DNA of 64,000 nucleotides from Oscillospiraceae bacterium (GTDB lineage: Bacteria > Bacillota > Clostridia > Oscillospirales > Acutalibacteraceae): the NCBI GenBank assembly GCA_015065545.1, contig SVQA01000010.1, positions 29,946 through 93,945 of the forward strand, in the 5' to 3' direction. This document shows, one piece after another, positions 52,680-61,469 of this stretch. The stretch's first letter is position 1; each line of letters begins with the position of its first letter. Both the position numbers and the translations under genes were made by a program. The notes under the pieces were generated by a model, which saw only the letters and a list, made by a program, of their open reading frames with translations, searched no databases and had not been told where the DNA came from.

Positions 52680-55010
52680 TTATCCGTTTTCAATCATCTT
52701 GATTGCTACTACGGTTATATCATCGTCGTGAGGGTCTTTTCTGCGTTTTTGTGCCTCGTTTACCACCACTGAAGCAAAATCCTGCGCAGGTGCTTCATTC
52801 CAGTTTTTGAGCAAGTCCTCTACCCACTTATCATCACCTGCAAGCACCCCGTCAGACACCATAAGTATGGCATCATCCTCAAAAAGAGTAATGGTATCCT
52901 TCATAAATTTTGCATCACCAAGTATTCCCACAGGTAAAGAGGGAAACTCCCTGCGATGCACCCTGCCGCCTTTTCGCACATAGGTTACCGGTGCTCCTGC
53001 TTTGAGAAAGCTCACTTTTCCTGTAAATAAATTTATGTCCGCCACATCTAAGGTTGCCATTGACTCCTCCTCAGATTTTATCATCAGCGAAGAATTCACC
53101 ACCGACAATGCACAATCATAGGAAAGACCCGCTCGCAGAAGCTTTGAAAGTATAGATACAGCCATATTTGAATCTACAGCCGCAGCCCCTCCCGAACCCA
53201 TTCCGTCACTGATAACAGCTACCATACTTCCCATACCGTTCATAAAATAATCAAGACAGTCACCGCAGAGGTTTCCGTTTCCCGATATATGCTGGGATGT
53301 ACCTATCTCTACATCATACTGAGAGATTTCGCTCATAGCAAGCCGCATTCTGTCCATTGCAACACTTTCTGTGGGCGGGTCAAACCTTCTGCCGCAACTG
53401 CGTGACACAACCTTATGAACCAATTTTATATCCACAGGCTTCTTTTTGCCGGACACAAGCTCCAGCTCCACAGTCATTCCCTTGCCCTTGGAAATACTGC
53501 AGCTGCAATCAATAACCCTTATCTCCTGCTGTTTCAGAGCATCTGTTATTCTATCTGCACTATCCATATCAAAGTTATCGCAGCTATCAAACTCCTCTGA
53601 CAAATCCCAAAGCATATTGCTAAGCCCCGAAAACTGATCTGCTACCACAGAGCGTACCTGCATAATTCTACGCTGTGCCGCAAGATTCGATAAATAATCG
53701 TTATAACTATCGTTGATGCTTGAGGCAAGCTCCCGTTGCTTACAGCATCTTTTCACAAAATTTTCGCCAATATCCTTTTCATTTACATAACCTGTCTGAC
53801 GAAGTATCTCTGAGAGTTTGCGAAAATCATCCCGGGTCAATTCTGTCATTTTATCCCAACAATATACCTTGAGTCCACAGCTTCCGCAGGTGTTTTTCAC
53901 AGCCGATTCAAACATACTCATATCCTCGTCTTCGTTTGAAATCTTTTGGAGCTTCTTTGCCACCGCCGAAACACATTCGGTAACTCCTTCCAAAGCGTAC
54001 GCCGCATGGTCAAGCCTTGCAGTAACTGTACGACGCATAGCCTCGCTGTCGCTCTTTCGCTCTGTGGGAGAAAACGCGGCACGAATTGTGTTTCCGAAAG
54101 AAGCAGGTATAAGCATAAAAACACCTGCACCCAAAAGGCATTCGATAAACAGCGACAATATAAGCTCCTCATCCGCCGAAGCCAAAGAAAGAACTGTATT
54201 GCATAGGGTAAATGCGAGTGCTACCGCAACCTTGCCTACAGAGGAGAATATACCTCCTGCAAGCCCCGAAAAAGCATAAGCACCCGAAAGAAACGCCATA
54301 CTCACAGACTGCAGGCTGAACACCACTCCCGTAGCAATTCCGCTGATGCTTCCTCCTGCAACTCCTCCGTACCTTGCACAAAGCAATACTGTAATCACCG
54401 CCAGAAGTCTTCCTGCAGATATTCCGAAGAAATTTACCGACCCGATTGAGAGCATAACTATACACACCGACACGGTAAGGCACGCAGTTTCCTGTGCAGA
54501 AAAGCCCGACAAACTCCTTAAAGACAACATAAGCTCTATGCTTCGATATATAAAGTATGCCGCCGCTGACGAAATCATTGCCTCAACAATACAAATCCCA
54601 AGCTCCGAAAGCCTGCTTGTACTCACATAAAGCATAACAATCCCTGTGGAAAGCATGGGCACAAAGGTCAGAAGAGGTGCAAAAAGCCTGCTTCGTGTTA
54701 TCCTTTCGAAGTCACTCAAAAGCCATTTAAGCGAACCTATTGCCACTATAACCGCCATATATCTGAAAGCATCAGCAGGAGCAGAAAATATGTATCCCGC
54801 CATGCTCCCGATTATTGCCGACAAGGTATATCGAAAGGGCACCGCCGCTACAAAAGCGGGACCAAACGGAGATAACTCTCCCAGCACTGCCCCTCGGGAT
54901 ATAAGCACACCCAATAGGAAATATACTATCCGTATAACAATCGCCCTTGCTAAATCCTTTGTCTGTTTTTGCTCTGTTTTTTCTTTTCTTAAGGGTTTCG
55001 AAGCATCCAT
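52680..55010 (-). CDS. spoIIE: Stage II sporulation protein E
   Basis: SpoIIE is the membrane PP2C phosphatase that activates sigma-F in the forespore by dephosphorylating SpoIIAA. The 776-residue protein has a charged N terminus, about ten membrane segments (LISRGAVLGELSPFGPAF starts the region), a central regulatory part with Cys residues (CGSCGLKVYCWDKM) and the C-terminal phosphatase domain with VISDGMGSGGAA, GAPVTYVRKGG and MVSDGVL followed by DDITVV. I chose the ATG at 55010 after AGGCAGGA; longer readings lack a ribosome site at the right distance and run into the likely promoter. Confidence 0.95.
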   Translation of the reverse strand: MDASKPLRKEKTEQKQTKDLARAIVIRIVYFLLGVLISRGAVLGELSPFGPAFVAAVPFRYTLSAIIGSMAGYIFSAPADAFRYMAVIVAIGSLKWLLSDFERITRSRLFAPLLTFVPMLSTGIVMLYVSTSRLSELGICIVEAMISSAAAYFIYRSIELMLSLRSLSGFSAQETACLTVSVCIVMLSIGSVNFFGISAGRLLAVITVLLCARYGGVAGGSISGIATGVVFSLQSVSMAFLSGAYAFSGLAGGIFSSVGKVAVALAFTLCNTVLSLASADEELILSLFIECLLGAGVFMLIPASFGNTIRAAFSPTERKSDSEAMRRTVTARLDHAAYALEGVTECVSAVAKKLQKISNEDEDMSMFESAVKNTCGSCGLKVYCWDKMTELTRDDFRKLSEILRQTGYVNEKDIGENFVKRCCKQRELASSINDSYNDYLSNLAAQRRIMQVRSVVADQFSGLSNMLWDLSEEFDSCDNFDMDSADRITDALKQQEIRVIDCSCSISKGKGMTVELELVSGKKKPVDIKLVHKVVSRSCGRRFDPPTESVAMDRMRLAMSEISQYDVEIGTSQHISGNGNLCGDCLDYFMNGMGSMVAVISDGMGSGGAAAVDSNMAVSILSKLLRAGLSYDCALSVVNSSLMIKSEEESMATLDVADINLFTGKVSFLKAGAPVTYVRKGGRVHRREFPSLPVGILGDAKFMKDTITLFEDDAILMVSDGVLAGDDKWVEDLLKNWNEAPAQDFASVVVNEAQKRRKDPHDDDITVVAIKMIENG

Positions 55011-55052
55011 TTTACATTCCTGCCTTTTAGAGTTAGTTCTCATTATGGCTAT

Positions 55053-55085
55053 ATTATATGCTTTTCCTCCTTCTTGTTTTGTCGC
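55053..55085 (-). promoter_or_regulatory. Candidate Spo0A-dependent promoter of spoIIE
   Basis: On the minus strand GCGACA (55080-55085) and TATAAT (55053-55058) are separated by 21 bases. The unusually long spacing is that reported for the Bacillus subtilis spoIIE promoter, where Spo0A-P helps sigma-A. On the plus strand TTTTGTCGC overlaps the -35 box and resembles part of the Spo0A box TGTCGAA. Confidence 0.5.
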
Positions 55086-55174
55086 TGTTTGTAAGGACGA
55101 TTTCTCTTCTTTTGTAAAAAAACAATACATAGGATAAAAAGAAAAACCATAAGGCGAAAACCTGTTTGAAAACT

Positions 55175-55201
55175 AAAAAAGGACAGCCGAAGCTGTCCTT
55201 T
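55175..55201 (-). terminator. Terminator after the amylase lipoprotein gene
   Basis: On the minus strand AAAGGACAGC, loop TTCG, GCTGTCCTTT is followed by further T residues. The tetraloop hairpin lies 18 bases after the amylase stop codon. Confidence 0.93.
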
Positions 55202-55218
55202 AAAATATTATGAATGAT

Positions 55219-56883
55219 TTATTTGTTTCCGAGTACAACAGAGGAAAGTCCGTAAATTGTAAGCACATTACCCTCGAGTACGCTCTCTGTATCACTCTCG
55301 CCATTTGCACAAAGCATACCACGGATAACAGGGCTCTCAAGCATATCCGCTGTAATTGTAAGATTAAGGGTTTCATCGTCACTCATATTGTGAATAACCA
55401 TAACCTCTTCGCCCTCATACTCTACCTTAAAGGCACAGATTGCCTGCTGGTCAAAGGTATAGGTTTCGCTGATTGAACCTCTTGCAATCTGGGGTGTCTG
55501 ATTCTTAACCTTCACAGCCTGACGATAGAAAGAGAGCAGAGAATTCTCATCCTCGGTCTGCTGTTTAACACCGCCGTAGGGCCAATCCTGATAAGCATTT
55601 GCTGTACACCAGATGGTAGAGGGATTCTCATCATCCCAGTTCATAGCACCACGGAAGTATGCGTCATTCTCAAAATATCCGCTCGGCACCTTTGCACCCA
55701 GCTCTTCGCCATAATATGTGAAGGTATTACCGGGAGTAAGAAGATAAGCCGCAGCAGCCATTTTCTGATCCTCAAGGTCCCCTGCAAAGCTGTTTGCAAT
55801 TCTCACCATATCATGATTAGAAAGGAAGAATGCATTGATAGCATTCTCGTTTGCTTCTTTGGATTTAGAATCGAACTTCTGAAGCTGTGCAGAAAGTGCG
55901 TTGCCATTGCCCGAAATTGCATTTCTTGTGAAGTAACCCGAAGAAGTTGCAAAAGAGAACGCAAACTGGCTGTCAATACCGGATTCATAAGTATCATAAA
56001 GCTCTGCATCACCCTGCCAGTTTTCGCCTACCATATATACATCGGGATTATACTTCTGTGCGGTGGTATAGAACCAATTAAGGAACTCGTTGCCGTCTGT
56101 AATTTCGTCTGTCATATACTTAACAGCATCAAGTCTGAAGCCTGCAACTCCGCGCTCAAGCCAGAATTTTGCCACTTCCTCAAAGTATGCTCGGGTTTTC
56201 TCGGACTCAAGATTCCACTCGGGCATCTCACCGCTGAACTGACCCTCATACCAAAGACCACTTGCACCTATTACATTTCTCCAGCCTGTTCCTGTCATAC
56301 CGCCTGTAGAGAATCTGTAGTAATCAGCATAGCCCTCAAGGTTACCTGCCTTTGCCTCATCAAGAGCCTTCAGCCAGAACTCGTGTCCTGTACCGCAATG
56401 GTTGAGCACAAGGTCGAGTATTACTGCAATACCTCTTTTATCGCACTCCTCAATGAGCTTATCAAAGGTTTCAAGGTCACCAAACTCTGGGTCTATATCC
56501 ATATAATCATCCACATCATATTTATGATAGGAATCTGAGGGCATAATTGGAGAAAGCCAGATTCCGTCAAGACCCAAGTCTGTATCTGTTGTGGGATCGC
56601 CATCATTTATATAATCCAGTTTATTGATAATACCCTGCAAATCGCCTGTTTCATCCCCATTGCTGTCCTCAAAGGAACAAACCCAGATGTGATAATAGTT
56701 TCTGTACTTATCATCAGATACGTGTACAGGCAGCTCTGTCCCCTCACCCTGAGGCTCTGTGCCTTGTGTGTCTGTATTCACAGCAGTATCAGCTGTGTCA
56801 CTCTTGTCTGTGCCGCAGGCAGAAAGAGTTAAAACTCCCAGAACCATAAGGCAAACAAGAATAAAGGATATAATCTTTTTCAT
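55219..56883 (-). CDS. Secreted GH13 alpha-amylase lipoprotein
   Basis: A 554-residue extracellular amylase anchored by lipid. The signal peptide begins MKKIISFILVCLMVLGV and ends in the lipobox LSAC, so the mature protein starts at Cys. A Thr/Asp/Gly-rich linker of about 35 residues follows. The GH13 motifs are VILDLVLNHCG, the nucleophile Asp in GFRLDAVKY, the acid/base Glu in MVGENW and the Asp in FLSNHDMVR. The ATG at 56883 lies after GGAGGAG; an upstream in-frame extension lacks a ribosome site. It should release maltodextrins at the cell surface for the ABC transporter encoded upstream. Confidence 0.94.
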   Translation of the reverse strand: MKKIISFILVCLMVLGVLTLSACGTDKSDTADTAVNTDTQGTEPQGEGTELPVHVSDDKYRNYYHIWVCSFEDSNGDETGDLQGIINKLDYINDGDPTTDTDLGLDGIWLSPIMPSDSYHKYDVDDYMDIDPEFGDLETFDKLIEECDKRGIAVILDLVLNHCGTGHEFWLKALDEAKAGNLEGYADYYRFSTGGMTGTGWRNVIGASGLWYEGQFSGEMPEWNLESEKTRAYFEEVAKFWLERGVAGFRLDAVKYMTDEITDGNEFLNWFYTTAQKYNPDVYMVGENWQGDAELYDTYESGIDSQFAFSFATSSGYFTRNAISGNGNALSAQLQKFDSKSKEANENAINAFFLSNHDMVRIANSFAGDLEDQKMAAAAYLLTPGNTFTYYGEELGAKVPSGYFENDAYFRGAMNWDDENPSTIWCTANAYQDWPYGGVKQQTEDENSLLSFYRQAVKVKNQTPQIARGSISETYTFDQQAICAFKVEYEGEEVMVIHNMSDDETLNLTITADMLESPVIRGMLCANGESDTESVLEGNVLTIYGLSSVVLGNK

Positions 56884-56913
56884 TTTATCTCCTCCAAAAT
56901 TAATTTCCCTTTC

Positions 56914-56942
56914 ATTATACAAGAAAGTTTTAAAAACATCAA
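56914..56942 (-). promoter_or_regulatory. Sigma-A promoter of the amylase gene
   Basis: On the minus strand TTGATG (56937-56942) and TATAAT (56914-56919) are spaced by 17 bases. Together with the terminator at 56985 it makes the amylase a separate unit from the transporter genes. Confidence 0.65.
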
Positions 56943-56984
56943 TCCACATATTCTTACAAAATAAATATTACACATAATAAGAGA

Positions 56985-57022
56985 TAAAAAAATAAAAGAC
57001 GGCTACCAAAAGGTAACCGTCT
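56985..57022 (-). terminator. Terminator after the ABC transporter genes
   Basis: On the minus strand AGACGGTTACC, loop TTTT, GGTAGCCGTCT (one G-T pair) is followed by TTTATTTTTTT. It stands about 45 bases after the second permease gene. Confidence 0.92.
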
Positions 57023-57068
57023 GATATTATTGTTTATTTGTATTTTTATAATACAAGCCTTTATTGCA

Positions 57069-57941
57069 TTAGCCCTTAACGCCGCCGGCTGTAACGCCTT
57101 CAACATAGTACTTCTGCATGTAAAGGAAGAGAGCTGTAATGGGAATAGCAACAACAACTGAACCGGAAAGGAAGTAGCGGAAGTTATTGTTGATCATCTC
57201 TTTTTCTGTCCAATACCAAAGGCCACGGGATACCGTGTAGTTAGCATCATTATCGCTCATAAGAATTCTTACAAGGATGAAGTCACACCAAGGATTGATG
57301 AATGATGTAAGAACAGTATAAACAACGATAGGCTTGGACATAGGAAGAATAATCTTCCAGAAAATCTGATTCTTGTTTGCACCGTCGATTGTAGCAGCTT
57401 CATCCAGTGCTCTGGGAATCGTATCAAAGAAGCCCTTTGCAACCAGATATCCAAGACCTGAACCACCGCTGTAGCAAAGAATCAAACCTAAAAGCGACTG
57501 GTCAAGACCAATGAGCTTTAAGATATGAAGCATTGCAATTGTTGTCATAAATCCGGGGAACATACCCATAATCATACCAACATTGATGAAAGGCTTACGA
57601 GCCTTAAATCTAAGACGGCTGAAGGTGTATGCAACCATCAGAACAGACAGTGTAGAAATGATACAGGAGCACACTGCAACAAACAGAGTATTTAAGAACC
57701 AACGTAAAAACTGTGTCTCTTTAAAGAGACCGATGTAGTTATCAAATCCCCACTCATTTGCCAAAGGGAAGAGTGTATCCGAGAACTTTGCAGGTGCAAT
57801 AGAAGGATCAACGGGATTGATACGGAAAGAATGGAGTACAAGCCAAACCAGAGGGAATATCCATATTAAGCACATTACTGCAAGAATAATATAGATAGCG
57901 GTATTGGCAATACCTCTTTTAAGTTTATAGCTTTTTATCAT
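57069..57941 (-). CDS. Maltodextrin-type ABC transporter permease (MalG-like)
   Basis: A 290-residue inner-membrane permease with six hydrophobic segments. The EAA loop that contacts the ATPase is seen as DEAATIDGANKNQIFWKIILP. It ends with VEGVTAGGVKG, a common ending of MalG-type permeases. The start overlaps the MalF-like gene stop by four bases, so both subunits are made together. Substrate is inferred as maltodextrin from the adjacent amylase and the binding protein. Confidence 0.93.
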   Translation of the reverse strand: MIKSYKLKRGIANTAIYIILAVMCLIWIFPLVWLVLHSFRINPVDPSIAPAKFSDTLFPLANEWGFDNYIGLFKETQFLRWFLNTLFVAVCSCIISTLSVLMVAYTFSRLRFKARKPFINVGMIMGMFPGFMTTIAMLHILKLIGLDQSLLGLILCYSGGSGLGYLVAKGFFDTIPRALDEAATIDGANKNQIFWKIILPMSKPIVVYTVLTSFINPWCDFILVRILMSDNDANYTVSRGLWYWTEKEMINNNFRYFLSGSVVVAIPITALFLYMQKYYVEGVTAGGVKG

Positions 57942-59452
57942 GAGAATTCCTCCTCATTCTTTGCCGACTTGGTCATATTGAAAGTGATAAGCGAAAGTGT
58001 AGCACAAACAATAAATACCAGAATACCGATTGCAGCACCCAAGCCATAGTAGCCCTTATCTACAGAGAGCTTAAAGAGCAGGGTGATGAGCAAGTCGGTC
58101 TTACCTGCACCGTACTTATACTCGTTAACGCCGGGACCGCCGCCGCTGAGCAGGTAGATAATGTTAAAGTTGTTAACGTTACCTATGAAGGTGGTAATCA
58201 GATAAGGTGTTGTAACGAAGATCATATAAGGAAGTGTGATCTTCATAAAGCTCTTAACAGGACCTGCACCATCGATACGAGCACTTTCGTACAGATCCTC
58301 GGGGATATTCATAAGAATACCGGTAGTCATCAGAATTGTGTAAGGAATACCAACCCAGATATTTACCAGAATAACTGTAATTCGGGCAGACATCGGATTA
58401 CTGAACAATGCTACCTGACTTGTCTCACCAGTGAACATAGAAATGATCAGGTTGAGAGGGCTGTTGGGTTCTTCACCCAGCATCTTTGACATAAGAAGCA
58501 ATGTAACGAACTGGGGAACAGCAATTGACATAACAAAAAATGTTCTCCAGAGTTTCTTGAGCTTGATGCCCTTCTTGTTGATCATAAGAGCAACAACCAT
58601 ACCAAGAATATAGTTAGAGAAGGTTGCAAAGAAAGCCCAGATAAGTGTCCATCCGGTAATCTTTGCAAATGTCATACCCATAGAACCGCCGCCGCTGGAG
58701 GACATATCAAAAATTTCAGAGAAGTGAGCACCGCCCACCCAGCTGAAGTTCTGAGAAGTTTCTCCTGTACCGGTGAAGTTTGTAAATGCCATGAAAATCA
58801 TGAACAGCAAGGGCAAGAGTACGAATATACAAATAAGAATGATAGGCAGGGAAAGCATTGTGGAATGGAACTTAGAGTCCAGCATATCCTTCATTTCCTG
58901 TCTGAATTTCTTAGGCTTGCCGCCTGCTTTTACGATTGACTCCGCCTGTCTTGCTGACTTAACGCTTGCAAAGTAAATTGCTAAAAACGCGATAGAAGCC
59001 ATAATAACAAGCAGACCGTAAAGTAAAATCTGAACACTTGTATGTATAAGTGTTGTTTCTTTTACCTGTGTGAAACCGTAGTCGATAACAGTTTCTTGAA
59101 TTTCTGCCTCAAGGCTGAAGAAAAGAGTAAAGTAGCTTGCACCGAAAGTAATCATAAAGAGTGCATAGCCTGCTTCGATTATGAAGAAGAATAGACCTTT
59201 AATAATCTGTCCTCTGCAAACATTACCAAAGCCCATAATAAGGTATGAAACCTTGGTAATGATGTCGCCCTTTACAAAGCCGACAAAATAGTTAGCAATA
59301 GCTCTGCCGATTCCGCATACTGCTTTCTTGATTCCTCTGCCGATTGCACAGAAGAACTTGCCGATACCGGAAGGTATTGCTTTAAAAAACTGTAACAGTT
59401 TATACCAAAAGCGCTGAAGAGGACTCATCGCCATATACTCGGTATATGTCAC
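57938..59452 (-). CDS. Maltodextrin-type ABC transporter permease (MalF-like) with extended N terminus
   Basis: A permease of about 504 residues. The transport domain with its six segments occupies the C-terminal ~300 residues, where the EAA loop reads LYESARIDGAGPVKSFMKITLP. The N-terminal ~190 residues include YKLLQFFKAIPSGIGKFF and three further hydrophobic segments, more than in typical MalF proteins of Gram-positives. The start is uncertain: a GTG at 59452 has the better distance to AAAGGAG, while one at 59461 lies too close to it. It is coupled to the MalG-like gene. Confidence 0.9.
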   Translation of the reverse strand: MTYTEYMAMSPLQRFWYKLLQFFKAIPSGIGKFFCAIGRGIKKAVCGIGRAIANYFVGFVKGDIITKVSYLIMGFGNVCRGQIIKGLFFFIIEAGYALFMITFGASYFTLFFSLEAEIQETVIDYGFTQVKETTLIHTSVQILLYGLLVIMASIAFLAIYFASVKSARQAESIVKAGGKPKKFRQEMKDMLDSKFHSTMLSLPIILICIFVLLPLLFMIFMAFTNFTGTGETSQNFSWVGGAHFSEIFDMSSSGGGSMGMTFAKITGWTLIWAFFATFSNYILGMVVALMINKKGIKLKKLWRTFFVMSIAVPQFVTLLLMSKMLGEEPNSPLNLIISMFTGETSQVALFSNPMSARITVILVNIWVGIPYTILMTTGILMNIPEDLYESARIDGAGPVKSFMKITLPYMIFVTTPYLITTFIGNVNNFNIIYLLSGGGPGVNEYKYGAGKTDLLITLLFKLSVDKGYYGLGAAIGILVFIVCATLSLITFNMTKSAKNEEEFS

Positions 59453-59595
59453 ACATCTCACTCTCCTTTATCTAAAATATAAATATTATAGATAAGTTTG
59501 ATTCCGCAAAGTGGAAAGGCAGCCCGAGCCGCTATAGTCCGAGCTGCCCCTATAACTCTTAGTTAATCAAATTACCGACAAATTATTTTCTAAAA

Positions 59596-60951
59596 TTATT
59601 CGTCTTTAATGTTTACAAGACACATCTCAATCTGAGTCTTGAGAGCTGCCTCGGAAGTATCGTTACCTGCTGTAAGCATGTAGGTACCGAGAGCTGCGAG
59701 CGGATCCCAGAATGTCTTTGCAACTTCTGTCTGAACAACAGCGTTCTTGGACTGCTCAACGAATACGTTGATGGAAGCGCTGCTCAAAACATCCTCATGC
59801 TGCTGAGCCTCGAGGTTAACAGGAGTCCAGCTGATTTCCTGTGCTCTGTAAAGCTGGCAGTCATAGTTTGTGAGGTAGTTAGCAAGGATCTGAGAAGTAA
59901 GGGGATACTTTGTAACCTTGTTAACACCGAGGTACTTGTAACCGAACATGTTCTTGGAAGGAACGTCTGTACCATCAACATTGATGGAAGGAATTACAGC
60001 GTAACCAGCATTCTCACCGAGTGCTTCTTCAACACTGTTGATATCCCAGCTACCAACGATACCTGCAGCTGTTGTACCCTTCTTGAAGCCGTCGATTGCT
60101 GTACCAGAAGCAGATGCAACGAATGTTGTGCCTGCGCCGTTAAGAACGTCAGCATAAGCCTTTACAGTCTTTGTAACCTGGTCAATGTCATAGTCGTTGA
60201 ACTTCTGTGTCTCGCCGTTTGCCTCAAAGCCGTCGATTGCCCAACCGCCTGTGAAGAGGAATGTGCAGTTGAAGTAGCCGTTCTTTGCATCCATAACGAA
60301 TGTCTTACCTGCTGCCTTACATGCATCGAGGAGACCCTCAAATGTCTTAACCTGATCCTCGTTGAGAACGCTCTTATCATAAGCAAGGATGTAAGAGTTG
60401 TCTGTGGAGGGGTAAGCATAGAGTGTGCCGTTCTTCTGAGCACCCTTGATAGAAGGCTCAGTGTTGTTGTTCTTTACATCATCGGGGAAGATAACCTCTG
60501 CGAGGTTTGCGCTGTAGAGAAGCTCAAGGTGGTCGGAAGCAAAGCCGAATACGTCAGCTGCACTCTCGGGGTCGTTCTGAACTGCTGTAGTAGCAGTATC
60601 TTCGCCCTGAACCTTAACTTCGATCTGAATGTCTGCATAATCCTTGAAGAGCTCTGCAAAATCTGCAGTCTGCTTCTTGAATACATCCTGAGCTGCCTCA
60701 GGACCCCAAACCTTAAGGCTGATTGTGTTGCCGCCTGCTTCCTGCTGGATAGCCGCGCCAAGCTTTGCAATGTCAGCAGTCCAGTCAGTTACTGCTGTTT
60801 CTTCGCCGCCGTTAGAGCCGCCTGCAACTGTTGTAGTTGTTCCATTGTCGTCCTTGGAACCTTTGTCGTCGCCCTTGCCGCCGCAAGCTGCCAGACAGCC
60901 GATGAGCATGAGAACAGCCATAAGCAGAGCAAGAATTCTTCTTGTTTTCAT
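59596..60951 (-). CDS. Extracellular sugar-binding lipoprotein (MalE-like)
   Basis: A 451-residue solute-binding lipoprotein. The signal peptide MKTRRILALLMAVLMLIGC ends at a lipobox with LAAC followed by GGKGDD and a Gly/Thr-rich linker. The mature protein has the two-lobe binding pattern: ISLKVWGPEAAQDVFKKQ, VFGFASDHLELLYSANL, AYPSTDNSYILAYDKS, GWAIDGF and TAAGIVGSWDINS. These match MalE-type maltodextrin-binding proteins. AAAGGAG precedes the ATG. It is the first gene of the malE-malF-malG order; no ATPase gene is nearby. Confidence 0.93.
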   Translation of the reverse strand: MKTRRILALLMAVLMLIGCLAACGGKGDDKGSKDDNGTTTTVAGGSNGGEETAVTDWTADIAKLGAAIQQEAGGNTISLKVWGPEAAQDVFKKQTADFAELFKDYADIQIEVKVQGEDTATTAVQNDPESAADVFGFASDHLELLYSANLAEVIFPDDVKNNNTEPSIKGAQKNGTLYAYPSTDNSYILAYDKSVLNEDQVKTFEGLLDACKAAGKTFVMDAKNGYFNCTFLFTGGWAIDGFEANGETQKFNDYDIDQVTKTVKAYADVLNGAGTTFVASASGTAIDGFKKGTTAAGIVGSWDINSVEEALGENAGYAVIPSINVDGTDVPSKNMFGYKYLGVNKVTKYPLTSQILANYLTNYDCQLYRAQEISWTPVNLEAQQHEDVLSSASINVFVEQSKNAVVQTEVAKTFWDPLAALGTYMLTAGNDTSEAALKTQIEMCLVNIKDE

Positions 60952-61050
60952 GGTAAAAAACTCCTTTACATAAATATTTCAGCACAAATCTCTGTGCCGA
61001 GTGCTGTGTACCTGCCTTTACCACAACAAATACACATTTTCACTAAAGTA

Positions 61051-61080
61051 ATAATACCATAAACCGAGTGCTTTTTTCAA
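61051..61080 (-). promoter_or_regulatory. Sigma-A promoter of the maltodextrin uptake operon
   Basis: On the minus strand TTGAAA (61075-61080) and TATTAT (61051-61056) are separated by 18 bases, about 100 bases upstream of the binding-protein gene. Confidence 0.65.
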
Positions 61081-61149
61081 CTCCCTTTGTACTTTTTATC
61101 TAAAACAATAAATATTTACTTTCATTTTAGTTACTATGACATCATATTT

Positions 61150-61165
61150 TTGCACTTATGTGCAA
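61150..61165. promoter_or_regulatory. Candidate operator palindrome
   Basis: TTGCAC, four bases TTAT, then GTGCAA is a perfect inverted repeat. It lies about 70 bases upstream of the minus-strand promoter of the sugar uptake genes, at a distance that suits an activator or upstream repressor site. A LacI-type sugar regulator would be a natural partner, but none is encoded in the window. Confidence 0.4.
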
Positions 61166-61386
61166 GTGTCACAAATTATATCTTATATTTTTGTACGCAT
61201 CGACGTAAGTGCGTTTGTGCAAAGTGCCATACCGCACACTCTTAAATCAGTAATTTTTGCCGATTTTGGAAATCCGCTCAGCCAAAAACAGTAAATAAAC
61301 AATGCATTTTTCTATATATAGGGTATTATGCCCAAAAATCTTTTTTAAGCACCCATATATACAAATACCTTCCCTTTTACTTTTCA

Positions 61387-61415
61387 TTGACAAGCACAAA
61401 GAAAAGTTGTAAATT
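61387..61415 (+). promoter_or_regulatory. Sigma-A promoter of murE
   Basis: A perfect TTGACA (61387-61392) is followed after 17 bases by TAAATT (61410-61415), about 55 bases before the start codon. Confidence 0.62.
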
Positions 61416-61469
61416 TAACATAAAGGAATCTGTTATACATAACATTAATATGTAAGGGAGTTGACTTGT

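Larger units (their letters stand above)
60952..61469. other. Divergent AT-rich regulatory region between the binding-protein gene and murE
   Basis: This 518-base gap has no convincing gene. It contains the minus-strand promoter of the sugar uptake genes (61051-61080), a 6-4-6 inverted repeat (61150-61165), a second imperfect inverted repeat ACGCA/TGCGT (61195-61214) and the plus-strand promoter for murE (61387-61415). The stretch 61220-61380 is AT-rich and otherwise featureless to me. Confidence 0.6.

Noticed and set aside
59797..61062. 421-codon plus-strand open frame opposite the binding-protein gene
   Set aside because: It covers the binding-protein gene and its promoter and has Cys/Val-rich low-complexity sequence with no domain or ribosome site.
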